Below are positions 10,149 to 16,974 of a stretch of 33,718 bases of DNA, piece after piece; position 1 is the stretch's first letter, and the number at the start of each line of letters is the position of its first letter. Source of the stretch: Brevibacterium rongguiense (GTDB taxonomy: Bacteria > Actinomycetota > Actinomycetes > Actinomycetales > Brevibacteriaceae); NCBI RefSeq assembly GCF_009857845.1, contig NZ_WWEQ01000033.1, positions 1 through 33,718 of the forward strand, in the 5' to 3' direction. The notes under the pieces are model-generated. The model was not told the origin of the DNA. It worked only from the letters and a program-made list of their open reading frames with translations, and searched no databases. Both the position numbers and the translations under genes were made by a program.

Positions 10149-11915
10149 TCAGCGCTTGCGGCGGCGGCTGCCGCCCGAGCGGCCCGATTCGAGCTGCTTG
10201 GGCTTGCCGCCGATCTCCCGGCCCTCGCGGTCGACGACGATGACCGTGGGCACGATCATGGGGCGCCGGCGCAGCTTCGAGGAGATCCAGCGGCCGATCG
10301 TGCGGCGGATGACATGCTGGAGCTTCTGCTCGTCCTTGGCGCCCTCCTGCATCGCCTCGGTGATCGCCTCGGCGATCTTGGGCTGGATCCAGTCGAAGAC
10401 GGAGTCCTCCTCCGCCACGCCGCGGGTCTTGATGACCGGGCCCGTGATGATCGTGGCGTCCTCGGGCCGCACGGTGGTGACGATCGAGACGAAGCCCTCG
10501 CCGGCGAGGACGCGGCGGTCCTCGAGGTCGGACTCCGTGATGGTGCCGATCGAGGAGCCGTCGACGAAGACGTAGTCGCACTCGACGGCGCCCACGACCC
10601 GCGCGCGCCCGTCCTTGAGGTCGACGACCCAGCCGTCGTCGGCGATGACGATGTTCTCCTCCGGCACACCGGTGTCCGCCGCGTGCTTGGCGTTGGCCAG
10701 CAGGTGGCGCCACTCGCCGTGCACGGGCATGACGCCCTTGGGCTTGACGATGTTGTAGGCGTAGAGGAGCTCGCCGCCGGAGGCGTGGCCGGAGACGTGG
10801 ACGTTCGCATTGCCCTTGTGGACGACCTTGGCGCCCAGCCGCATGAGGCCGTTGATGACGCGGAAGACCGCGTTCTCATTGCCCGGGATGAGCGAGGAGG
10901 CGAGCACGATGGTGTCGTCCTCGCCCACCTCGACGCGGTGGGTGCCGTTGGCCATGCGCGAGAGCGCGGCCATCGGCTCGCCCTGCGAGCCGGTGCACAT
11001 GAGCACCACCTGGTCGTCGGGCAGCTTGTCGACGTCCTTGATGTCGATGAGCACGCCGTCGGGCACGTGGAGGTAGCCCAGCTCCTGCGCGATCTTCATG
11101 TTGCGCACCATGGACCGGCCCACGAGGGCGACCTTGCGCCCGTGCGCGCTGGCGGCCTCGAGGACCTGCTGCACACGGTGGACGTGCGAGGAGAACGAGG
11201 CGACGATGATGCGCCGGTCGGCCTTGCCGAAGATCGTCTCGAGGACGGGCCCGATGTTGCGCTCGAGCGAGGTGAAGCCGGGCACCTCGGCGTTCGTCGA
11301 GTCGGTGAGGAAGAGGTCGACGCCCTCCTCGCCCAGGCGGGCAAAGGAGCGCAGGTCCGTGATGCGGCGGTCGAGCGGCAGCTGGTCCATCTTGAAGTCG
11401 CCGGTGTGCAGCACGGTGCCGGCTCCGGTCTTGATGGCCACGGCCAGGGCGTCGGGGATCGAGTGGTTGACGGCCACGAATTCGAGGTCGAAGGGCCCCA
11501 GCTGGTCCGTCTCGCCCTCGCGCACCACGCGGGTAACGGGCTTGATGCGGTGCTCCTTGAGCTTCGCCTCGATGAGCGCCAGGGTGAGCGTCGAGCCCAG
11601 CAGGGGGATGTCGTTGCGGCGCTTGAGGAGGTAGGGCACGGCGCCGATGTGGTCCTCGTGGCCGTGGGTGAGCACGACTCCCACGATGTCGTTCATGCGC
11701 CCGTCCAGGTAGGACAGGTCCGGCAGGATGAGGTCGACACCGGGCTGCTCCTCCTCGGGGAAGAGCACGCCGCAGTCGACGATGAGGATCTTGCCGCGGT
11801 ACTCGAAGACGGTCATGTTGCGGCCGACTTCGCCGAGGCCGCCGAGCGCGACGATGCGCATCGCCTCGGGGTCCGCCTGGGGGGGCGGGCCGGGTGTTTC
11901 CAGGAGGGTCTTCAC
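10149..11915 (-). CDS. rnj: Ribonuclease J
   Basis: A 588-residue metallo-beta-lactamase/beta-CASP nuclease with 5'-3' exo- and endonuclease activity in RNA decay and rRNA maturation. The zinc motif LTHGHEDH lies near residues 80-88, followed by VNHSIPDA, HTGDFKMD and the beta-CASP motifs (LFLTDSTNAE, FSSHVHR, GRSMVRNM). SGHASGGEL and MPVHGEWRH close the catalytic part, and a C-terminal RNase J domain with a basic tail ends the protein. It starts at GTG 11915, overlapping the dapA stop as GTGA, so the pair is translationally coupled. dapA-rnj adjacency is a well-known actinobacterial arrangement. ATG at the later MRIVALGG would be a shorter alternative. Confidence 0.95.
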   Translation of the reverse strand: MKTLLETPGPPPQADPEAMRIVALGGLGEVGRNMTVFEYRGKILIVDCGVLFPEEEQPGVDLILPDLSYLDGRMNDIVGVVLTHGHEDHIGAVPYLLKRRNDIPLLGSTLTLALIEAKLKEHRIKPVTRVVREGETDQLGPFDLEFVAVNHSIPDALAVAIKTGAGTVLHTGDFKMDQLPLDRRITDLRSFARLGEEGVDLFLTDSTNAEVPGFTSLERNIGPVLETIFGKADRRIIVASFSSHVHRVQQVLEAASAHGRKVALVGRSMVRNMKIAQELGYLHVPDGVLIDIKDVDKLPDDQVVLMCTGSQGEPMAALSRMANGTHRVEVGEDDTIVLASSLIPGNENAVFRVINGLMRLGAKVVHKGNANVHVSGHASGGELLYAYNIVKPKGVMPVHGEWRHLLANAKHAADTGVPEENIVIADDGWVVDLKDGRARVVGAVECDYVFVDGSSIGTITESDLEDRRVLAGEGFVSIVTTVRPEDATIITGPVIKTRGVAEEDSVFDWIQPKIAEAITEAMQEGAKDEQKLQHVIRRTIGRWISSKLRRRPMIVPTVIVVDREGREIGGKPKQLESGRSGGSRRRKR

Positions 11916-12832
11916 GAAAGAATCCCGCTTTCTGTCAGTCGTTTGCGCAGGAACGCCAGCTGTTCCCCGTCTGCGGGAAGCAGCGGGAGGCGATCTGCGC
12001 GATGGGGAATCACTCCCATGAGCTCGAGTGCGGCCTTCGCCGACACGGCCCCGGGCAGGTGATTCATGATGGTGTCGATGAGCGGAAGGAGCTCCGCATT
12101 CAGGCGCCGCGCGGTGTCGAGGTCGTTGTCCTGGACGGCGGCGACGAGGGCGGCGACGCGCTCGGGGGCGACGTTGCCGATCGTGGAGACGACGCCCACG
12201 GCGCCCACAGCAAGCAGCGGCAGGTTGAGGGAGTCGTCGCCGGAGTAGTAGGCGAGGTCGGTCTCGGCCATGAGGCGCGCGGAGCACTCGAGGTCGCCCT
12301 TCGCGTCCTTGACGGCGAGGATGTTCGGGTGCCCGGCGAGGTCGCGCAGCGTGTCCTCGGCCAGTGCCACCCCGGAGCGGCCGGGGATGTCGTAGAGCAT
12401 GATCGGCAGCTCGGCGGCATCGGCGACGGCGCGCATGTGGGCCGCGATCGCGTTCTGCGGGGGCTTGGAGTAGTACGGCGAGACGAGCAGCAGGCCGTTG
12501 GCGCCGGCCTCGCGCGCGGCCGCGGCGAGCGCGAGCGTGTGCCGGGTGTCGTTCGTGCCGATCCCGGCGATGACGCGGGCGCGGTCGCCCACCTCGTCGA
12601 GCACGGCGTCGAGCAGTCGGCGCTTCTCATCGTCGCTGGTGGTGGGCGATTCGCCGGTGGTGCCGGAGACGGCGAGGAAGTCGTTGCCGCCGTCCACCAG
12701 GCGGGCGGCGAGCGCGCGGACTGCGGCCCAGTCGATCTCGCCCGACTCGTCCATGGGGGTGACCATCGCCGTGCCCACCGAGCCGAAGGCCTGCCGTGCC
12801 GTCAGTGCGTCTCCGTCCGTCATCATCGCCAT
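11912..12832 (-). CDS. dapA: 4-hydroxy-tetrahydrodipicolinate synthase
   Basis: A 306-residue class I aldolase that condenses pyruvate and aspartate semialdehyde, the first committed step of lysine and diaminopimelate synthesis. The GTTGES motif, Tyr147 in YDIPGRSG and the Schiff-base Lys175 in AVKDAKGDL are present; their 28-residue spacing equals that of the E. coli enzyme (Tyr133, Lys161). Three ATG codons cluster at 12832, 12826 and 12823 and none has a convincing ribosome site, so the exact start is uncertain; a TAAAAT box lies only about 10 bases upstream of the first. The partner dapB lies 7.5 kb away at 20288, beyond the accessory segment. Confidence 0.95.
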   Translation of the reverse strand: MAMMTDGDALTARQAFGSVGTAMVTPMDESGEIDWAAVRALAARLVDGGNDFLAVSGTTGESPTTSDDEKRRLLDAVLDEVGDRARVIAGIGTNDTRHTLALAAAAREAGANGLLLVSPYYSKPPQNAIAAHMRAVADAAELPIMLYDIPGRSGVALAEDTLRDLAGHPNILAVKDAKGDLECSARLMAETDLAYYSGDDSLNLPLLAVGAVGVVSTIGNVAPERVAALVAAVQDNDLDTARRLNAELLPLIDTIMNHLPGAVSAKAALELMGVIPHRADRLPLLPADGEQLAFLRKRLTESGILS

Positions 12833-12863
12833 GACTGCGATTTTACCGTGCCCGGTGCGCTGA

Positions 12864-12895
12864 CCCCAACGGACGCCGCCCGCGGCGCGTTGGGG
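12864..12895. other. Hairpin in the dapA / ABC divergent region
   Basis: CCCCAACG and CGTTGGGG flank an inner CGCCGC-CC-GCGGCG stem, offset by a two-base bulge, giving a 14-pair structure. It lies between two divergent genes, 32 bases upstream of dapA, so it is not an ordinary 3' terminator. It could be a leader structure of dapA or the remaining terminator of a gene that used to sit here. Confidence 0.45.
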
Positions 12896-12969
12896 GCAGG
12901 GCGGCGCGGTGCGTGACACAATGTCCCCACAGCTTCGACCACCCCCTTGCCCCGTTTAGAGGATGCGTA

Positions 12970-13599
12970 TTGGACCACCGGCCGCTTGTCACCCGGGCCA
13001 TCACGGTCCCGGGTCGCCTCGCGCCCGTTTCATTCGCCCTCGGGCGCGGAGCCGCCGTGGCGCTTCGAGGGACAAACGGTTCGGGGAAGACCACTGCGCT
13101 CGAGGCGGTGGCCGGTCTGCGCCGCACCCGGGGAGAGGTGCTGGTCTGCGGCGCTCCGCCCGATCGCCGCTCGGCACGCTTCCGCGCGCAAGTCGCGGCC
13201 CAACTGGGCGAGCCCGTCCTTGACACGGGTCTGACCGTGCTTGAGCACGCCATCACGGTGAGCCGCACATGGGGTCGTCCGGCTTCGCACGCGCGTGAGG
13301 CCTGCGAGAGCGTCTTGGACGAGCTGGGGATCGCCGGGCTTCGTCGGCGCCTGCCGCACGAGATGTCCTCGGGGCAGCGCCAACTTTTCGTGCTTGCGCT
13401 GACCCTCGTGCGCCCGGCGACGCTTCTCGTCTTGGATGAGCCGGAGCGGCGCCTGGCGCGCTCCGCAATCCTCACCGTGGCGACCGCCCTGCGAGCGCGA
13501 ATGGCGACCGGCACGGCCGTGCTCGTCGCTACGCATTCCGAGGCTCTCGTCGCTGCGCTCGGTAGCGCCGAGGTTCCGGTGAGCGCGGAACGCGCATGA
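12970..13599 (+). CDS. ABC transporter ATP-binding protein
   Basis: A 209-residue ATPase subunit. Walker A is GTNGSGKTT (residues 34-42), the signature is degenerate (MSSGQRQ in place of LSGGQ), Walker B is LLVLDEPE and the switch histidine is in VATHSEAL. I chose TTG 12970 because AGAGGA lies six bases ahead; GTG 12913 would add 19 residues but has no ribosome site. The stop overlaps the next start as ATGA, so the following membrane protein is almost certainly its permease. The gene is short for an ABC ATPase and the region after Walker B (EPERRLARS) departs from the usual D-loop. Codon choice is less strictly GC-ending than in dapA. The substrate is unknown. Confidence 0.88.
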   Translation: MDHRPLVTRAITVPGRLAPVSFALGRGAAVALRGTNGSGKTTALEAVAGLRRTRGEVLVCGAPPDRRSARFRAQVAAQLGEPVLDTGLTVLEHAITVSRTWGRPASHAREACESVLDELGIAGLRRRLPHEMSSGQRQLFVLALTLVRPATLLVLDEPERRLARSAILTVATALRARMATGTAVLVATHSEALVAALGSAEVPVSAERA

Positions 13600-15239
13600 C
13601 TGGGCCCGCTGACGTCTCACCCAGTGCGACCGGGCCGCCGCGCCTTGCCCGCGGCGCAACGCGGGCACACCGTCTCCACTGCACGGCGCCTCGCGGAATG
13701 GGCCGCTCCGGAGCGGCCGGGCAGATCTACGCGCTCGTACTCGCGGCGGTGGTGATCGGAGGGCCGCTGATGTGGGCGCTGACCGACGCGCTGGCGACGC
13801 ACCGTGAGCTGGGATCAGCCCTCGTCGGCGCTCCCAGCGCAGGGACATTGGGGCTGAGCGAAACGGGTGTGGGGCTGGGGTTGCTGCTCCTGGCCCCCGC
13901 CGCGCTCGGCGCCGTCGTGGGATGCGCCTTCGGCCTACCCCTCCCGCGCGCGTTCGAGCTGCGCATGGTCTTCGATTCACCGCGGCCTCGCGGCGGGTTT
14001 GTGCGATCGCGGGTCTGGCCGTGGGTGCTCGGTGCCGCCTGTGTGGGCGCGGCAGTTGGCTGTGCCTGCTGGGCCGCGGGGTGGCCGGGTGCAGCCGCGT
14101 GGGTGCCGTGCACCGCGGCGGCAGGCACGGCTGCCCCCGCGGGAGCAGCCGTCTGCGCCGTTGCCCGGCCTCGGGTGTCCACAGTTGTTGCGGTGAGCCT
14201 GGGCGTAGGGGTGACTGCCGGGCTAGCGTTGCTGACCGAGCGCGTCGGTGCGGTCGGCACCAGCCCCGCGACGGAGCCTGCGAACGCCCACGCCGCACTG
14301 GTCCTCGGTACGATCGCAGGCGTCCTATGTGCAATCCAGGCTGCCGCAATCATGCTTCCGGTCCGCTTACTCCGCGTGGACGAGGCAGCCGCGTGCCAAC
14401 GCGTACTCCGGCGCACCGCAGCCGCTGTCGGACTGGCGGTGGGAGACGCCGGGGCGGCTCGGGCGGCGCTGGGTGAGACGCCGCGGCCGCCCGATCCGTC
14501 TCCGCTGTTCGGCACCGCGCCCACCCGAGAAGGCAAGCGCAGTGGCCGCCTAGTGCCTGCGGGCTTCTGGCACCTGGTGGGCACCCACTTGGTCTCGGCG
14601 CGGCGACGGCCCATTGCCTGTGCACTCGGAATGCTCGCGGCGGCCGGGGCGATCGGTTGCCTGCTGCTGACGCCCGTGGTCGGCGAGGGGCTCCTCTGGC
14701 TGCCGCTCGGGGGGTTTGCCTTCTTGGCGAGCGGGGCCCAGCGGGCGTTCGATGCTGCCATGGTCCAGGCGGCTCACAGCGGAACCGAAAGCCTGTTCGG
14801 AATCCCACCCGGCTGGCAGCTCGCCGCGGCACTGTTTGTCCCGGTTCTGATCGCTGTGACGACCGTCGGGCTCTCCTCGGTCGCAGCCTTGGTTCTTGAC
14901 AGGGAGGGCATTGGACCGTGGGCGGTGCCGCCCGGTTCGCCCGCGCTCGCGAACCCAGTGCGGGCCGGCCTGCTCATCGCTCCCCTCTGCGCCCTCCGCC
15001 TGCGCGGGCTGCTCGCGCCGCCGCTGCCGCCGTCGCTGGTCGAACCCATCCCGACTGCGATCGGCGATATCGCGGGTGTGCGCGTCCTCGTGTGGATGCT
15101 GCAGGATCCCCTCCTGCTGGTCGTGTTTGCGCTCGCGGTGAGCGCTGCGTGGCCGTCCTCGACGGGACTGACCGTCCTCTCGTTGGTCGCGCTGCTCTAT
15201 GCCTCACTCACCTGCCGGCGCCGGGTACGCTCAGCGTGA
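13596..15239 (+). CDS. Large polytopic membrane protein, probable ABC permease
   Basis: A 547-residue protein that I do not recognise with confidence. It has about ten to twelve hydrophobic segments, the first at residues 45-65 after a polar N-terminus, a cluster at 90-245, a polar middle (roughly 265-325) and a second cluster to the end. The two halves would suit a permease with both membrane domains in one chain. It is coupled to the ABC ATPase (ATGA) and to the acyltransferase-like gene (GTGA). The topology recalls actinobacterial DUF6297-type proteins that accompany ABC ATPases, but I saw no diagnostic motif. No signal peptide or catalytic motif is visible. Confidence 0.72.
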   Translation: MTGPADVSPSATGPPRLARGATRAHRLHCTAPRGMGRSGAAGQIYALVLAAVVIGGPLMWALTDALATHRELGSALVGAPSAGTLGLSETGVGLGLLLLAPAALGAVVGCAFGLPLPRAFELRMVFDSPRPRGGFVRSRVWPWVLGAACVGAAVGCACWAAGWPGAAAWVPCTAAAGTAAPAGAAVCAVARPRVSTVVAVSLGVGVTAGLALLTERVGAVGTSPATEPANAHAALVLGTIAGVLCAIQAAAIMLPVRLLRVDEAAACQRVLRRTAAAVGLAVGDAGAARAALGETPRPPDPSPLFGTAPTREGKRSGRLVPAGFWHLVGTHLVSARRRPIACALGMLAAAGAIGCLLLTPVVGEGLLWLPLGGFAFLASGAQRAFDAAMVQAAHSGTESLFGIPPGWQLAAALFVPVLIAVTTVGLSSVAALVLDREGIGPWAVPPGSPALANPVRAGLLIAPLCALRLRGLLAPPLPPSLVEPIPTAIGDIAGVRVLVWMLQDPLLLVVFALAVSAAWPSSTGLTVLSLVALLYASLTCRRRVRSA

Positions 15240-16462
15240 ATGGACATGCGAGCCCAGTGAGCTCCACGGTCCTCCGTCTCGCTCCGCCCGGGCGCAGCAT
15301 CGGCATCGACGCCGCGCGCGGGATCGCGCTGTTCGGGATGATCGCCACGCACGTCATGCCCCTTTCCGGCGCGGCCGGCGATCCCGTGTTCCCGGCGGTC
15401 ATCGCCGGCCGGGCGGCCGCTCTGTTCGCGGTGCTCGCCGGGGTGTCCACCGTGCTGTCCACGCGGCGCGTCCTGGAGGCCCCGGGTGCCCGCGGCTGGA
15501 CTGCGGCCGCCGCGGGGCTAGGGGTGCGCGGGGTGTTCATCGCGCTCATCGGGCTGCTGCTGGGCTCCCTGCCCTCGGGCATCGCGATCATCCTCGTCAA
15601 CTACGGCGCCATGTTCGTGCTGGCCGTGCCCCTGCTGCGCGCGCCCACCTGGCTGCTCGGGGTGCTCGCCCCCGTCTGGCTCGCGGCCGCTCCGGTGCTC
15701 AGCTTCGCCATCCGCCGCGCCTGGGGCCTCTCACCTGCCTACGACGTGCCCTCGCTGGCCACCGCGGTGGACCTGCCGCGGCTCGCACAGGCGCTCGTGC
15801 TCACCGGCTACTACCCGGTGCTGCAGTGGATGGGCTACGTGGTGCTCGGCATGTTCGTGGCCCGCCTGGACTGGCACAGCGTGCGCCGCGCGCTCGGGCT
15901 GGCTGCCGCGGGCGGGGCGTGCGCAGTCCTCGCCCTCAGCGCGTCGTCGCTGCTGCTGTCCGCCGGTGGGCGCACGGCCCTGGAGATCGCCACGGCGCAG
16001 CGTCCGGACGCGCTGCGCCAGGCGCTCGGGGAGACGAGCTACGGCATCACGCCCACGGACACGTGGTGGTGGCTGACCATCGCCGGCCCGCACTCGGGCA
16101 CTCCGTTCGACATGGTGTCCACGGCGGGGATCGCCGTCGCCGTGCTCGGCGGCTGCGGCGCCGCGGCCCTGGCCATCGAGCAGCGCTGGGGGCGCACCGG
16201 CCTCGCCTGGTGCGCTCCGCTCAGTGCCCCGGGTTCGATGCCGCTGAGCATCTACACCGCCCACGTCGTGCTCGTCTCGCTCACCGCCGACCTCTTCTGC
16301 CCCGCCCGCGCACTGGGCGACGGCGCGGAGTTCGCCCTGCACGCCTGCCTCTTCGTCCTCGCAGCGGTCGTCTGGAAGGCGCTCATCGGCGCCCGGGGCC
16401 CACTCGAGGCCGTCGTCAGCGCCAGCGTCCGAGGCGCGAGCAGGTTCGCGCTCACGCGCTAG
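15236..16462 (+). CDS. HGSNAT/DUF1624-like membrane acyltransferase-type protein
   Basis: A 408-residue polytopic protein with about ten hydrophobic helices. Its first helix carries DAARGIALFGMIATHV, the DxxRGxAxxGM..H pattern of the heparan-alpha-glucosaminide acetyltransferase-like (DUF1624) family, in which the histidine is thought to pass acetyl groups across the membrane. SIYTAHVVLVS near the C-terminus is also family-like. It starts at GTG 15236, overlapping the stop of the permease gene as GTGA; GTG 15257 is an alternative. Being coupled to an ABC exporter-like pair, it may modify an envelope glycan or the exported molecule. That role is inferred from context only. Confidence 0.8.
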   Translation: MNGHASPVSSTVLRLAPPGRSIGIDAARGIALFGMIATHVMPLSGAAGDPVFPAVIAGRAAALFAVLAGVSTVLSTRRVLEAPGARGWTAAAAGLGVRGVFIALIGLLLGSLPSGIAIILVNYGAMFVLAVPLLRAPTWLLGVLAPVWLAAAPVLSFAIRRAWGLSPAYDVPSLATAVDLPRLAQALVLTGYYPVLQWMGYVVLGMFVARLDWHSVRRALGLAAAGGACAVLALSASSLLLSAGGRTALEIATAQRPDALRQALGETSYGITPTDTWWWLTIAGPHSGTPFDMVSTAGIAVAVLGGCGAAALAIEQRWGRTGLAWCAPLSAPGSMPLSIYTAHVVLVSLTADLFCPARALGDGAEFALHACLFVLAAVVWKALIGARGPLEAVVSASVRGASRFALTR

Positions 16463-16644
16463 ATGAAGCCGGCCACCGGGCTGGCGGCAATCGACTGGAA
16501 GGAGTGGGTGCACCGCGTGCAGCGCGGTGGCGCGGCAGCATTCACTGGTGTCGTGCCCAGGCCAAGGCGCGAGCGCAGCGCAGCGTCCGATGGTGCGCGC
16601 AGCGTTCGGTACTGCTGGTGCGACCCGCCGCGGGCCGCCATCCT

Positions 16645-16806
16645 CTTTGCAGCGCAGGAGGTTCGCTTTGCAGCGCAGGGCGCGGTTGAAGCGTTCGAGC
16701 TTGCCGTTCCGCCGGGGACAGGAAGGCCCGATGACCATGCACGTGGCACCCAGTGCCGTGCGCAGCCCGGGAACATGGGCAAACAGCGCACGAGTCAGGG
16801 CACGGA
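16645..16806 (-). pseudogene. Decayed IS481-type transposase remnant
   Basis: Read on the minus strand, the stretch around 16685-16738 encodes PRRNGKLERFNRAL, the (Q)TNGKVERFNRTL block around the last catalytic glutamate of IS481/IS3-type integrase cores. Upstream of it, ALGATCMVIGPSC aligns in spacing with the preceding core strand. After it the similarity dissolves: the frame runs through a 14-base direct repeat (CTTTGCAGCGCAGG at 16645 and 16666, period 21), giving RALRCKANLLRCK, and then no YNHHRPH-type tail can be found. There is no start codon, N-terminal domain or terminal repeat. It is a dead fragment, distinct from the intact C-terminus at the left edge. Confidence 0.65.
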
Positions 16807-16974
16807 AGGGGCTTGTGGAGGGTGGTCTCAATCGATTATTTTTCGAACTTTTATCCATTTCTCTCACATTCAGAGTTCTGTTGCCCAACTCGTGTCAGTG
16901 CCTCCCGCTATCGTGGGAGCAAGCAGCACGGAGGACGCAGCACCGGGCACGCAGGCGGAGAGGAGGTGAGCGGC
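16807..16974 (+). promoter_or_regulatory. AT-rich leader of the HNH gene
   Basis: Bases 16830-16880 are strikingly AT-rich for this window (TTATTTTTCGAACTTTTATC is part of it), followed by a small hairpin CTCCCGC-TATC-GTGGGAG at 16902-16919 and the ribosome site AGAGGAGG at 16959-16966. It probably contains the promoter of the HNH gene; I could not pick a clean -35/-10 pair. Bases 16463-16644, between the acyltransferase stop and the IS remnant, show no gene. Confidence 0.5.

Noticed and set aside
16463..16800. Small genes in the gap after the acyltransferase gene
   Set aside because: The frames are short, lack ribosome sites and overlap the IS remnant; no conserved protein was recognisable.
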